NCBI GenBank assembly: GCA_005798445.1
Contig: SYJG01000319.1
Span: 1-64,000 of the forward strand
Source: Planctomyces sp.
GTDB lineage: Bacteria > Planctomycetota > Planctomycetia > Planctomycetales > Planctomycetaceae
DNA: 64,000 nt
Reading direction: 5' to 3'
Shown here: positions 8,141 to 16,996 of the stretch, piece by piece
Layout of the letters: the number at the start of each line of letters is the position of its first letter
How positions within the stretch are numbered: the first letter of the stretch is position 1
The notes under the pieces: model-generated
Told to the model about the DNA's origin: nothing
The model's database searches: none
Seen by the model: the letters and a program-made list of their open reading frames with translations, nothing else
Program-made: the position numbers and the translations under genes

Positions 8141-10650
8141 TCCAAAATCTCCAACGGAAAAAAACTGCTGCCGAAATAGGTTGGTTCATCTTCGACGACA
8201 CCGACCGTGAACAGTCGCAGGAATTGCTGTCGGCCCAGTGGGGCGTCGTCGTTGATGACAATTTGCAGAGTTCCCTTGTCCGTCTGACCGGTGAATGTTT
8301 CGCCTCGTCCACGCAGGCCAACGACGTCCGTCACGCGACCGGGAGCGGCCAGTTCCGTGTGCATCTTGCCAATGAATCCGTTGAGTCGCTTCGCCGAGTA
8401 GCTCAGTTTGATCGTGTCGCCTCGTTTGGCTTGCGTCACCGCGAACGGATCGACTTCCACAAGGATCGCTGTGGGTTGCACGTCGAACGTGACGGGGTTG
8501 CTGACGACCGCGACCGTCTCCGTTTTCTTGTCGGGAGTGGGGACCGTGGTCTCGGCACGGACAACCAGCGAGTAACGTCCGACAGGCATCGTCGGCGGCA
8601 GGTGGAAACTGAGATATCCCTTTTGCTGTCCGGCCGGGATGACGGTCGTTTGATTGTGGATCGAATCCGGAAGCCCCGCGCCAATCATTTTGACTGGAGC
8701 CTGATGACCGGTGTCGCGCCGCTCGATGTGGATGGCAACGTCGAGCACTCCGCCCGGCGAGTGCTTCGGAGAAAGCTTGCCGTAGAGATGATGGTCCAGC
8801 GTCTCGTGCGCATCGGCCGTGATTCGCAACGGCGCTTCGCCGGCGACCGCGATCGGGATTTGCGAAGTGATGCGCCCCCATCCGTTCGGCGTTCCGGATC
8901 GGACGATCGTGCCGCCGCGCACCGGGTGACTCTTCCGTGCAGACTCTTCCGTGACGCCTTCCAGTTTCAATTCGCCGAAGAGAGCCGACGCATTTCGATC
9001 GGCCGAAACAACCAATGTCGTCCCATCCACACCGGGGCCGAACCAGACGTCGGAGCATTCGATTCCCGCTGGGAGATCCTTGGCGGAAACGTGAATCGCT
9101 CCTTCGCAGCCTCGCTGCCGAAACACGAACAGATCGAGCACCTCGCGTCCGCCGCGCCGCACGTTCAAGCCGGCGAAGTCGTCGCGACGCGGAACGGCCA
9201 CGAGTTGAAAATCGGGTTCCTCACGACGAATGCTCAGCCGATAGGTCCGGCGCGGATCGGCTTGCAGTCCGCCAATCAGATTTCGGATCGCCACCAAGTA
9301 GCGGCCATCCGCCGGACAGACCCACCGACCTGCCGGATCGAGATGAGACGTCGGGAATCCACCACCGATGTTTCGTAATTCATCGCCGAACTGCGCCAGT
9401 TCCTGCTGACCCGATGGGTCAAGCACGCTGATCTGCAAATCGACCGGAGCTTGCAGCCGTTGTCCGATCGCCTCGATGAAAAACACTTCGCCGCGCCGAG
9501 CGGGAATCGCAAACCAATCTCGTTCGTCACCGGCTACCAGTTGTCCGCTCACTTCGCACGGAACGATGACCTCCTGCGCTGACGACGGCGAGTGATTGCC
9601 GTCTTGGTTCATCGTCACCGGCACGTCGGTCAAACCGATGACCACTGGCGCGTGACTGCCGGGAATCTGGTAGGCGAATCCTTCGAGCATCGCTTGCGAC
9701 GGCTGCAATCTCACGGGCAATGGCCAGGACGGTTCAGCGAGCGACGCGGGGATGTCCGCATCCAGGCGATCGAACAAATCATCCGGCGAGCGGGGCGGCG
9801 TCAGCCCCCCGGTGGTTGCGAGGGCCGTTGACGACCGGGGGGCTGACGCCGTCCCGCTCGCCTGGGCCAAGTTCCAGCCGTACAGCGAGACGCGCGACGC
9901 CTTGCCACGTTCGATGACGCTGGGTACAGAGAACGCGACGCGCGGGCCGGTGTCGATGTCGAGCCGATAGTAGTGCTCAGCGCTTCCCGACGAAGTCAGA
10001 TCCTGAACCTTCACGATGTAGAAGCCGTCGGCTGGAACACGAAAGTCGATCAGTGGGTCGATGCCGAAGTAACCGCGATTCACCGCGAGTCGTTTTCCCG
10101 TCGCGTCGAAGATCTCCAGTACCGCACGCAATCGGGAGTCGATCCGCTCTGCCAAGCATTCGACGATGACACGCTGTCCCTGTTTCGCTTCGAAGCGGAA
10201 GTGATCCGAGTCGCCGGCTTTGTCGAGTCGCCCGTTGATCACGACATCCAGCGGGACCAACATCGCCGCTGACACCGTTTCGTTTGGCTCGGTCTCCAAT
10301 TGCTCCCTTCGATTGCCAATTGCAAACGTCCTCGGCGAACTGACGCCGTTGTCGCCGACGGCCCACAAGTCGCACAGTCCCGGCGGTGTGTCTGCCGGAA
10401 TCGTCAGTCGCATGCGGCTGGGATCCAATCTCTCACAGCGGACGCCGGGGACATTGCAATGCAGAGTCCGCAGTCCTTGCAGGTTCGTGCCGCTGACCGT
10501 CACTTCCACCGACTGCCCAACCTGCCCGCCTGTGGGGAAGACCGTGTTCAGCACCGGGGGCACCTGTCCGAAAGCCGAGCGCCCAGCGAACGTCGCCAAG
10601 CACACGGCGACGGGCAGCAGCACTTCGCGGTATCGGCTGCGAACAATCAT
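8137..10650 (-). CDS. IPT/TIG and PPC-domain exported protein
   Basis: About 837 aa, secreted (hydrophobic LLPVAVCLATFAGRSAFGQ). An N-terminal TIG/IPT-like domain (VFPTGGQVGQSVEVTVSG) is followed by a pre-peptidase C-terminal (PPC) domain (ETEPNE, GDSDHFRFEAKQGQ, GFYIVKVQD), then a second PPC-like block (GDERDWFAIPARRGE) and C-terminal beta-rich sequence. ATG 10650 has GGGAG about 7 nt upstream and is preferred over ATG 10671, which has none. It is the first gene of the coupled run with DUF1549/DUF1553 and DUF1501. Residues about 263-289 are encoded by a 29-bp-arm palindrome (9785-9862). Probable role: extracellular binding or adhesion partner of the downstream enzymes; no catalytic motif is seen. 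Confidence 0.83.
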   Translation of the reverse strand: MIVRSRYREVLLPVAVCLATFAGRSAFGQVPPVLNTVFPTGGQVGQSVEVTVSGTNLQGLRTLHCNVPGVRCERLDPSRMRLTIPADTPPGLCDLWAVGDNGVSSPRTFAIGNRREQLETEPNETVSAAMLVPLDVVINGRLDKAGDSDHFRFEAKQGQRVIVECLAERIDSRLRAVLEIFDATGKRLAVNRGYFGIDPLIDFRVPADGFYIVKVQDLTSSGSAEHYYRLDIDTGPRVAFSVPSVIERGKASRVSLYGWNLAQASGTASAPRSSTALATTGGLTPPRSPDDLFDRLDADIPASLAEPSWPLPVRLQPSQAMLEGFAYQIPGSHAPVVIGLTDVPVTMNQDGNHSPSSAQEVIVPCEVSGQLVAGDERDWFAIPARRGEVFFIEAIGQRLQAPVDLQISVLDPSGQQELAQFGDELRNIGGGFPTSHLDPAGRWVCPADGRYLVAIRNLIGGLQADPRRTYRLSIRREEPDFQLVAVPRRDDFAGLNVRRGGREVLDLFVFRQRGCEGAIHVSAKDLPAGIECSDVWFGPGVDGTTLVVSADRNASALFGELKLEGVTEESARKSHPVRGGTIVRSGTPNGWGRITSQIPIAVAGEAPLRITADAHETLDHHLYGKLSPKHSPGGVLDVAIHIERRDTGHQAPVKMIGAGLPDSIHNQTTVIPAGQQKGYLSFHLPPTMPVGRYSLVVRAETTVPTPDKKTETVAVVSNPVTFDVQPTAILVEVDPFAVTQAKRGDTIKLSYSAKRLNGFIGKMHTELAAPGRVTDVVGLRGRGETFTGQTDKGTLQIVINDDAPLGRQQFLRLFTVGVVEDEPTYFGSSFFPLEILE
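9785..9862. repeat. Long palindrome, family A, in frame inside PPC-protein gene
   Basis: Arms 9785-9813 and 9834-9862 match at 28 of 29 positions (GGCGAGCGGGGCGGCGTCAG and on). The coding frame stays open and yields a TASAPRSS...GGLTPPRSP loop. The arm resembles those at 43593, 61651 and 62819. Confidence 0.9.
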
Positions 10651-10829
10651 CAACAACTCCCAGAGCGACATCAAAATAATGCAACGGTCACCCTCGCCCC
10701 AATATATCGACCTTTGTTGATGCACCGATAGTTCCGAGCGGAAAGACCGAGTTTGGCGGGCCGGGCTTCTGGCCGGTTGTATGAATCCTTCCGTCCGATT
10801 TCTTCTCGGCATGACAAGAGTTGACGCAG

Positions 10830-12161
10830 TCAGGCAACGTCCGGCAATCCAAACGGCGAACGATATTTCTTGCCCAGGAGTTGGTTGGCCTCTTCGCAGT
10901 CGACAAAACGCTCAGACTTGGGATCGAAATCGAGCCGGCCGCGAGTGCGAAGCGCGATCTCTCCCAGATGTACCAGTGCGCAACTGCGATGCGCGACCGC
11001 CGCCGAGGCGCGCGTCGGCGTCCGTTTGCGAACGGCATTGAGGAACTCGGCCATGTGTTCGGCGTAGCCGCGCTCACCGCGCAGTTCTTTCCCTTCAGTT
11101 GGCCCGGGAGTTCCCTTCGGTCCTTGAAAGACACTGAACGCTCCGCGGCGCGAGAAGATCATGTAGCCCTCGGTACCGTAAAACACGTTGCCGTTGTCGA
11201 AGCCATGCAGGCCGTAGGCGGTGAAGGGGTAGTTCTCGTAGATCAGCAGCCGACCGTCGGGGTACTCGTAGGTCACGTTCATGTTGTCCGGGTACTCGCT
11301 GGCGTGACCGTCGAGCAGCATCCGACCGCCGCGCGCGGTGATTTGCTTCGGCAATGTGTCGATGCCAAGTCCCCACGCGGCCATGTCGAGATCGTGAATC
11401 CCGTCATCGCCGATCTCGCCGTTGCCATAGTCGGAGAACATCCTCCACGTCTGATGAAAGCGATGCGGATTGAACGGTCGCTTCGGCGCTGGGCCGAGCC
11501 AGCGGTCGTAATCGACACCCGCCGGAGGCATCCCGTCCGGCAACGGCTTCTCGACCGTTCTGGTTTCCGCCGTCCACGCCCGAGCCACTTTCACTTGTCC
11601 GATGATTCCTTCCTTCAACAGCCGGCCAGCCTTTTCGGTGACTGGACTGCTGCGCATCTGGCTCCCTTGCTGGACGACTCGGCCGTATTTTCTCGCGGCG
11701 GCGATGATCAGCGGCCCCTCGTTGAAGACGTGCGAGATTGGCTTCTCGATGTAGCAGTCTTTCCCCGCCTGCATGGCGGCCAGCGCGATCGGAGCGTGCC
11801 AGTGATGCGGCGTCGCGATGATGAGCGCGTCGACATCTTTGTCGGCGATCAGGTCTTCGTAGCGTGCCGTCCGCTTCGGCGGTGCGGATTGGAAGTCGCG
11901 TGTGACGTGAGCATTCATCTTGTCGATCTGCGCGGGATCGACGTCGCAAAGCCACGCGATCGATACCGCTTCGCGCCGGCTGACGAGACCTTTGACATGG
12001 TTCGTCATGATGCCGCCGCAGCCGATGATTCCCAACCGAACTTTCGCTGGTTTGTCCTCGGCGAAGACAGGCACTCCGCCGAGTGCCGTCGCTGCTGCGA
12101 CGATGGCCGCCGCTTCCGTGGAATGCTGCAAGAACTGACGCCGGTTGGTCTCGCGGTTCAT
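10830..12161 (-). CDS. Gfo/Idh/MocA family oxidoreductase with Tat leader
   Basis: 443 aa. A twin-arginine-type leader (NRRQFLQHS plus an alanine-rich hydrophobic segment) precedes the Rossmann nucleotide-binding motif LGIIGCGGIM. The family motif EKPI (CYIEKPISH) holds the catalytic-region Lys, and the C-terminal alpha/beta domain includes GDDGIHDLDMAAWGL. Such proteins are NAD(P)-dependent dehydrogenases or nucleotide-sugar/glycoside-modifying enzymes; exported versions are abundant in planctomycetes and some act on 3-keto sugars. It lies about 180 bp upstream of the PPC-DUF1549-DUF1501 run on the same strand; that gap holds no gene. The substrate is not predictable from the sequence. Confidence 0.9.
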   Translation of the reverse strand: MNRETNRRQFLQHSTEAAAIVAAATALGGVPVFAEDKPAKVRLGIIGCGGIMTNHVKGLVSRREAVSIAWLCDVDPAQIDKMNAHVTRDFQSAPPKRTARYEDLIADKDVDALIIATPHHWHAPIALAAMQAGKDCYIEKPISHVFNEGPLIIAAARKYGRVVQQGSQMRSSPVTEKAGRLLKEGIIGQVKVARAWTAETRTVEKPLPDGMPPAGVDYDRWLGPAPKRPFNPHRFHQTWRMFSDYGNGEIGDDGIHDLDMAAWGLGIDTLPKQITARGGRMLLDGHASEYPDNMNVTYEYPDGRLLIYENYPFTAYGLHGFDNGNVFYGTEGYMIFSRRGAFSVFQGPKGTPGPTEGKELRGERGYAEHMAEFLNAVRKRTPTRASAAVAHRSCALVHLGEIALRTRGRLDFDPKSERFVDCEEANQLLGKKYRSPFGLPDVA

Positions 12162-12225
12162 GATTGGCTCCTGAGGTAATGGATGGGGCGTGATGAACCG
12201 TATTCTGATCAGCCTGTTGGAAAAT

Positions 12226-12309
12226 GTAACCCGAAACGTGAGCGAGGCCTGGATGGCCCTGAATCGTGAATTCCTTGGTGCGCCCGCCCTCGCTGACGCT
12301 TCGAGTTAC
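12226..12309. repeat. Imperfect palindrome (CCCTCGCTGACGCTTCG family)
   Basis: Arms 12226-12249 and 12286-12309 (gtaacccgaaacgtgagcga against its approximate complement). The right arm shares CCCTCGCTGACGCTTCG with the palindrome at 26800-26885. It occupies much of the 317-bp gap between the divergent genes at 12161 and 12479; the remainder holds the promoter below. Confidence 0.75.
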
Positions 12310-12354
12310 AAAGTGCGTCGTGCGCCCGCGAAGAATCGGCCGCGAAATCAGAAA

Positions 12355-12383
12355 TTGACACGTTTTCAGCGGACTTCCATAAT
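12355..12383 (+). promoter_or_regulatory. Sigma70-type promoter for the coiled-coil gene
   Basis: TTGACA at 12355-12360, 17-nt spacer, CATAAT at 12378-12383. It lies about 95 nt upstream of ATG 12479 and reads toward it. This is a visual match to the -35/-10 consensus only. Confidence 0.6.
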
Positions 12384-12478
12384 CCCGCCCCTTCTCAGAT
12401 TGGCCAATTTTGCCTCGTCGTGCGCGAGGTGCGTGTCTTGCCGAACTTCTCGGCTCACCCAGGGAAAGGAATCCCGCG

Positions 12479-14515
12479 ATGAGCGATCTTGCGAACCGCT
12501 CCAGTTTCAACACGGATGTTCCGTCGGTCGTGCTCGAAGACGTGCATGAGGTGCGGCTGCGCGGATTGGCTGCCGCGACCGCGTCGGCTCCGCGAGCGCA
12601 GGTCGATCTGTTCGTCCAGGCCAGCCAAGTTGCCGAGAACCTGCGTGCTCAAGTTGCCGAGCTGGAACGGCGCGAGCGAAATCTCAACGAACAACTTGCG
12701 CAATTTGATCGAGAACAACGGTCATTGCGACTGCGAGCCGCCAATGCCGAGGAAGAGGCGCGGTTGCGAGCCGAGCAGCTTGCACAACAGGAACATGAAT
12801 TCTCCGAACGCTTTCAGCAGACCGAGCAAATTCTTGCCGAACTGAAACTGCGAGAACGCGAGTTGACGCAGGCCAATCAAACACTGGAGCAACAGCGGGC
12901 AACGCTGAAGCAGCGGTTGGAGCGTCAATGCGAAGTCGACAAAGCGGCGATGCAGCACTCGCAGGCGATGGCCGATGCGGAGCGCAAGCAACTGGCCGAC
13001 GAGCGCGAGCGCATGGCCCGCGAGCAGCAAGCGATCCTCGAAGCGGTCAAGTCCGAGATCGACCAGGAAAAGGCAAGACTCCGCAAGGAATACGCGTGGG
13101 AGCTGGACGGCGAGATCGAACACTTCGGCAATCAGAAGGAAACGTGGTTCCAGCAGCAGGCCCAGGAACGCGAGCAACTTGCCGAGGACAAGCGAGTCCA
13201 CGAAGAGGCGTTGCGGAAGTTGCAGGCCGAATGGGCCGAGCAGCGTCGCCAGCAGCAGTCGGATTTGGACGCAACGCGTCGCCAATTGGAACAACAACGT
13301 CAACATCTTCAGCGCGAACATGACGAGGCTCTGCGACGATTGCAATTGAATTGGGAAGCCGAACGACAACAGCTCCGCGTGCAATGGGCGGGTGAGCTCG
13401 ACGAAGAGAAACACGCATTTGCCGAAGAACGAGCGACGTTCGAAGCAGGCCGCGATTCCGATCGATCTGTCATTCAACGCGATCGCGAATCGCACGATCG
13501 CTACGTTCAACAGTCGCTCACCGAATTGCAAAGCCAACGCAAGCAATGGGAGACTGACCTCCGCAAGCTGCGAGACGATCATTCTCAGCAACTGCGAACC
13601 GACGCCGTCGAGTTCGATCAACAGAAAACCGATTGGGAACGTCAACGAGCCGCTCAATGGGCACGACTGGGCGAAATGCAGCGTGAAATGGAGACGACTC
13701 AGCAGGAAATCGCGCGGTCGTGGCAGGCAGGACAAGCCGAGAACTTGCAGCGCTGTGAAGACCTCGACCGGCGTGAATTCCAACTGACGCGGTTCCGCCA
13801 GCGACTCGACGAACGCGAAGGGTCACTGGCCAGCGAAGCCGAAACGCTGCGACGTCTGCTGGCCGACCGCTCGCACGAAATTGTCTCTGAGCAAAGTCGA
13901 CTCGACCGTGAACGGGCAGAGTTTGAGCAACAACGCCTGAGCGAGTCGTCGGCCATACAACAGCAGTCCGTACAGCGGGCTCTGGAAATTGAGAAACTCG
14001 AAGCCCGCCGTCAGCGGTTCGAGATGATGCGCGGCGAGTTGGAATGTTCCAATCGCCTCACGCTGGAATCGCGACTGGCGATGGAAGAAGCGTGGGCGGA
14101 ACTCTTGCCGACCGTCGATCCCGAATTGAGTCGTCGTCGCATCGAGGCGGGGCGAGCGGCAATCGCCGAGCACTATCGCCGGCTGCGAGACGAACTCGAA
14201 GTCGATCGCCAGGAGATTCAACTCGAACGCATGCAGTTCCAGGATCAGGTCCGACGCCAGCAAGACCAACTGCGAGCCGAACGCGATCAGCAACCCGCCG
14301 TGCTGGCGATCCGCGAGGAACAAGTCCGCATCGCCGAGCAACGCCTCAAAGCCGAAGCCAAAGAATGGGAGCAACGCGAACTCCGCTGGCATTCGGCACG
14401 GGCCAACTGGTTGGAAGAGAAACTCGAAGCCGAGCGAATCATTCGCGGGTTGCTCGAGCAATTCGCGACGTCGCATCGGGACGAGGTCGTGTTGCCATTC
14501 GCGAAAGCGGCGTGA
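12479..14515 (+). CDS. Large coiled-coil protein
   Basis: 678 aa, almost entirely Glu/Gln/Arg/Leu-rich heptad sequence from about residue 50 to the end (for example LERRERNLNEQLAQFDREQ), with no signal peptide, transmembrane segment or enzymatic motif. The N-terminal 45 residues (SSFNTDVPSVVLEDVHEVR) are non-repetitive. ATG 12479 follows GGGAAAGGA and is preceded by a good sigma70-like promoter. Likely a cytoplasmic structural or scaffold protein. Similar coiled-coil proteins are annotated as hypothetical in planctomycetes; I cannot assign a function. Coiled-coil composition makes distant homology unreliable. Confidence 0.85.
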   Translation: MSDLANRSSFNTDVPSVVLEDVHEVRLRGLAAATASAPRAQVDLFVQASQVAENLRAQVAELERRERNLNEQLAQFDREQRSLRLRAANAEEEARLRAEQLAQQEHEFSERFQQTEQILAELKLRERELTQANQTLEQQRATLKQRLERQCEVDKAAMQHSQAMADAERKQLADERERMAREQQAILEAVKSEIDQEKARLRKEYAWELDGEIEHFGNQKETWFQQQAQEREQLAEDKRVHEEALRKLQAEWAEQRRQQQSDLDATRRQLEQQRQHLQREHDEALRRLQLNWEAERQQLRVQWAGELDEEKHAFAEERATFEAGRDSDRSVIQRDRESHDRYVQQSLTELQSQRKQWETDLRKLRDDHSQQLRTDAVEFDQQKTDWERQRAAQWARLGEMQREMETTQQEIARSWQAGQAENLQRCEDLDRREFQLTRFRQRLDEREGSLASEAETLRRLLADRSHEIVSEQSRLDRERAEFEQQRLSESSAIQQQSVQRALEIEKLEARRQRFEMMRGELECSNRLTLESRLAMEEAWAELLPTVDPELSRRRIEAGRAAIAEHYRRLRDELEVDRQEIQLERMQFQDQVRRQQDQLRAERDQQPAVLAIREEQVRIAEQRLKAEAKEWEQRELRWHSARANWLEEKLEAERIIRGLLEQFATSHRDEVVLPFAKAA

Positions 14516-14518
14516 GCC

Positions 14519-14647
14519 ACTTTGGAGTGCGACGACCAAAGTCGTCGCTTTCCAAAACGCCTCGATTGCGCCCCGAGATACAATCTTTGTCACTGACAAA
14601 TGACAGCGTGTCGAAAAGCGGTGACTCTGGTCACCGCACTCCAAAGT
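14519..14647. repeat. Nested palindrome between convergent genes
   Basis: Outer arms 14519-14531 (ACTTTGGAGTGCG) and 14635-14647 are exact complements. Inside each end is a second hairpin: gcgacgac/gtcgtcgc at 14529-14548 and gcggtgac/gtcaccgc at 14618-14637. It fills the space between the stops of the coiled-coil and lipoprotein genes, so a bidirectional transcription stop is possible. Confidence 0.8.
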
Positions 14648-15195
14648 TATCGCTGCATCTGTCCGAGGATCGCTTGTTCGAGATCGTCGTCCCGACCGAG
14701 GAGATACCAGCCAGACGGATTGCTCTGCCCAACAACGACGGTCAAGTTGCGTTCCAACGGAGTGTTCTTGCGAAAGGTCGCAGCCCCGGCCGTGTTCTCG
14801 GCAACGCCCGAAACGTCTTCCTTTTCTTTGAACGCTTCGACCCCGACCAGATAACCCCCTTCGACCGGCGTCAGGTCCACCTTCACCTTGCGGCGAATGG
14901 ATTGCAGTGTGCTCTCCAACCGGCTGCCAACTCCAACCGAATCGGCATGCCATGGCTCCAACACGTTTGAGCCGACTCGATAGTCGGTTTCGATGACGCC
15001 ATCCAGTCGGTTCTCGCGAGCGATTGGAAAGTGAAAATTGTGCAACACTTCAACCGCTCGCTCCCAGGCCGCGTGCTGCGAATTCGCCGGCACGAACACC
15101 GGATTCGACACGATCATCGGCCGCGACGACGCGCAGCCGGACAACAGTGTCAGCGCCAGCAACCACAACAGACCGTGAAATCGGACGACAGGCAT
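14647..15195 (-). CDS. Small lipoprotein of unknown function
   Basis: 182 aa. The N-terminus is a type II signal peptide with lipobox LLSGC (Cys near residue 20), so it is probably membrane-anchored. The mature part has no motif I recognise; it contains ERAVEVLHNFHFPIARENRLDGVIETDY, a pattern seen in DUF-type planctomycete lipoproteins, and ends in DLEQAILGQMQR. ATG 15195 was chosen because it places the lipobox correctly; the track ORF adds 41 residues with no leader. Its upstream region is now separated from older neighbours by the IS1595-type element inserted about 216 bp upstream. Confidence 0.75.
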   Translation of the reverse strand: MPVVRFHGLLWLLALTLLSGCASSRPMIVSNPVFVPANSQHAAWERAVEVLHNFHFPIARENRLDGVIETDYRVGSNVLEPWHADSVGVGSRLESTLQSIRRKVKVDLTPVEGGYLVGVEAFKEKEDVSGVAENTAGAATFRKNTPLERNLTVVVGQSNPSGWYLLGRDDDLEQAILGQMQR

Positions 15196-15410
15196 GAGAG
15201 AACTCGCGCGGAAGAGGTGCTCGCGTGAGAGGGGAGGACTCGAAGGGGGCGGAAATGTCTCAGCAATCTCGAAACCGGTAAAGGCGAGTTTTACCGCGAG
15301 AGACCGAGGGTGTGACAAAAACTCTGAAACACTGTCCTGCCAGCATAGCGAATGGCCAACGTCTGAATTTCACATCGTGGCGCAGACCTCACCGATCGGT
15401 CGTTTGCCGA

Positions 15411-15418
15411 CAACAAAC
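15411..15418. repeat. Target-site duplication, left copy
   Basis: CAACAAAC directly abuts the left inverted repeat of the mobile element; the identical octamer follows the right inverted repeat at 17987-17994. Confidence 0.95.
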
Positions 15419-15443
15419 GGCAGTAATATACTTGACTCACCAG
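15419..15443. repeat. Left terminal inverted repeat
   Basis: 25 bp, differing from the right repeat only at the fifth base (G against A). Confidence 0.93.
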
Positions 15444-15490
15444 TCATTTACAAGGCTGGCGGATAGTGTCGGCCGCTGATCGAAACTGGC

Positions 15491-15637
15491 CTACCGCTTC
15501 TTCGCCGCCTTCTTCTTCGCCGCCTGCCACTTCTTCTCGCGATCTTCAAGCACACCCTTGGGGACGGCGACCAGCTTCCGCATCGCTTGGTCGAATTCTG
15601 GGAGCGCTGAAAAGGCTTCTCGGCGCGACGTGCTCAT
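15491..15637 (-). CDS. Small basic protein, mobile-element passenger
   Basis: 48 aa. It starts MSTSRREAFSALPEFDQAM, contains VPKGVLEDREKKW and ends in a lysine/alanine tail (KKKAAKKR). I chose the internal ATG at 15637; the track ORF runs 34 residues further upstream with no support. Short proteins of this type (an aromatic/acidic helix, VPK, a Lys-rich tail) recur in cyanobacteria and planctomycetes beside PIN-like genes, from memory. It is divergent from the antitoxin gene and inside the IS1595-type element. It may be an orphan antitoxin-like peptide; function not established. Confidence 0.5.
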   Translation of the reverse strand: MSTSRREAFSALPEFDQAMRKLVAVPKGVLEDREKKWQAAKKKAAKKR

Positions 15638-15693
15638 TTGATGCCTTTGATTTTGCGGGTTGTTGTGGTATTTCTGACTACATAGACCGGCAA

Positions 15694-15723
15694 TTGCTCG
15701 CGTTAGTCTGGTCAGCCTAAAAT
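15694..15723 (+). promoter_or_regulatory. Candidate promoter for the antitoxin-toxin operon
   Basis: TTGCTC, 18-nt spacer, TAAAAT, about 66 nt upstream of ATG 15790. A moderate consensus match in the divergent gap between the small ORF and the antitoxin gene. Confidence 0.35.
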
Positions 15724-15789
15724 TCTCTCGAATTTGCACGTCTTGGCCGTATTCTGATTGGCCGCGAGACGTTTCCGATTTGGTTCATC

Positions 15790-16479
15790 ATGGTTTTAAC
15801 ATCGCCAGAAAACGTGCTTGGAATCGGGCTTTACACGCCAGCAGAGGCGGCTTTGTATGCAAGGATCGCCCTTCCGACACTGACGCGATGGCTCTTTGGA
15901 GCAGGTGGCCAAGCAGTCGTCACATCAGAACTTGAAGGCGAGCGCATTGTAACCTTTCTGGACTTCGTTCAAGCAATGGCCGTCCGCTCGATTCGTATCA
16001 CAAAGAAAGTCCCGCTTCAAAAGATCAGGGACGCCGTTAGTTTGGCTCAAGACGAATACCAAGTCCAATATCCGTTAGCAAAGAAGCACACGGTGTTTCT
16101 ATTGGGCGACGACATCATCATCAATGTCGGAAACGAGGAAAGCAAACGTCTTGTTCAAGGCTCTGGAAAAAGGCGACGTAACCTCGTCATGAAAGAGGTT
16201 GCCGAGTTGTACATGAAGGACGTCGGATTTGACCCAGATGGATTGGCGAATCTCTACACCGCATACGAGTGGAGCGAGTTCGTAGTCAAAATGGACCCAC
16301 GTTTGCGATTCGGGGAACCGTTGTTGCCAACGTGTGGATATTCGGCTCAAGCGCTATGGGAAGCGTCGATCGCCGAGGGAAGCATCGCCAACGCGGCCAA
16401 GGTGTATAAAGTCAAGGAGGGAGAGGTAGAGACAGCCTGCCGCTACATCGACCTAATCTCTCCAAAGACAGCAGCGTGA
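15790..16479 (+). CDS. DUF433-type antitoxin with N-terminal HTH
   Basis: 229 aa. The N-terminal about 80 residues (GLYTPAEAALYARIALPTLTRW) look like a MerR/Xre-like DNA-binding helix-turn-helix. The C-terminal about 60 residues match the DUF433 pattern: MDPRLRFGEPLLPTCGYS, then AQALWEASIAEGSIANAAKVY. DUF433 proteins are the usual antitoxin partners of PIN-like (DUF5615/VapC45-type) toxins. The stop overlaps the GTG start of the next gene as GTGA, typical of a coupled antitoxin-toxin operon. Probable roles: toxin neutralisation through the C-terminus and autorepression through the N-terminus. It is a passenger inside the IS1595-type element. Confidence 0.75.
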   Translation: MVLTSPENVLGIGLYTPAEAALYARIALPTLTRWLFGAGGQAVVTSELEGERIVTFLDFVQAMAVRSIRITKKVPLQKIRDAVSLAQDEYQVQYPLAKKHTVFLLGDDIIINVGNEESKRLVQGSGKRRRNLVMKEVAELYMKDVGFDPDGLANLYTAYEWSEFVVKMDPRLRFGEPLLPTCGYSAQALWEASIAEGSIANAAKVYKVKEGEVETACRYIDLISPKTAA

Positions 16480-16952
16480 CACCTCGCTTTATATTCGACG
16501 AATGCTTTGCGAAAGCGGCCATGATCGGACTTGGCGAGCTTCTAAAACCATTTCCTGATCCTCCCGAATTCCGCCACATTTCCGACTTTCAATTGGACGG
16601 GATACGCGACGAGATTTGGATTCCATCATTCGCCAAAGATGGATGGATAACGATCACGGGAGATGGTGGAAAAGCTGGCAGCAAAAAGGGACCGAAACTG
16701 CCAAGGGTCTGTCATGCCCACAAGATGACTCACGTTGTCCTTAGTCCACAACTTCACTGCCTGCCTGTAAAGAGAAAGATCCTCGCCATAGCGTCAGTCT
16801 GGGAGCAAATAGCCAAACTCGGCGAGGAACCTCCGGGATCGCGATTCTCGCTTCGGATGAATCAATCTCGCAGTGCAATTGTGTTGTTGAAAATTGAACT
16901 TGCTGAGGACGGCTTCCCAATTCCAAAACAACGGAATCGAGAGGCTACTTAG
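16476..16952 (+). CDS. PIN-like (VapC45-type) ribonuclease toxin
   Basis: 158 aa, GTG start overlapping the antitoxin stop. It opens RFIFDECFAK, giving the first acidic residues (FDE) of the PIN-like fold. The second conserved block is DEIWIPSFAKDGWITITGDGG, with the typical D...W..ITxD core in which GDGG supplies a later metal-binding Asp. It resembles the 'PIN like domain' of VapC45-type toxins more than classical VapC. Predicted activity is Mg-dependent RNA cleavage with tRNA or rRNA as a possible target; the target is unknown. Gene order antitoxin-toxin with overlap supports the call. Confidence 0.7.
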   Translation: MTPRFIFDECFAKAAMIGLGELLKPFPDPPEFRHISDFQLDGIRDEIWIPSFAKDGWITITGDGGKAGSKKGPKLPRVCHAHKMTHVVLSPQLHCLPVKRKILAIASVWEQIAKLGEEPPGSRFSLRMNQSRSAIVLLKIELAEDGFPIPKQRNREAT

Positions 16953-16996
16953 CCGTCTTTTTCGATGGTTTGCGACCCGGCCGGATCGCTGGCTTA

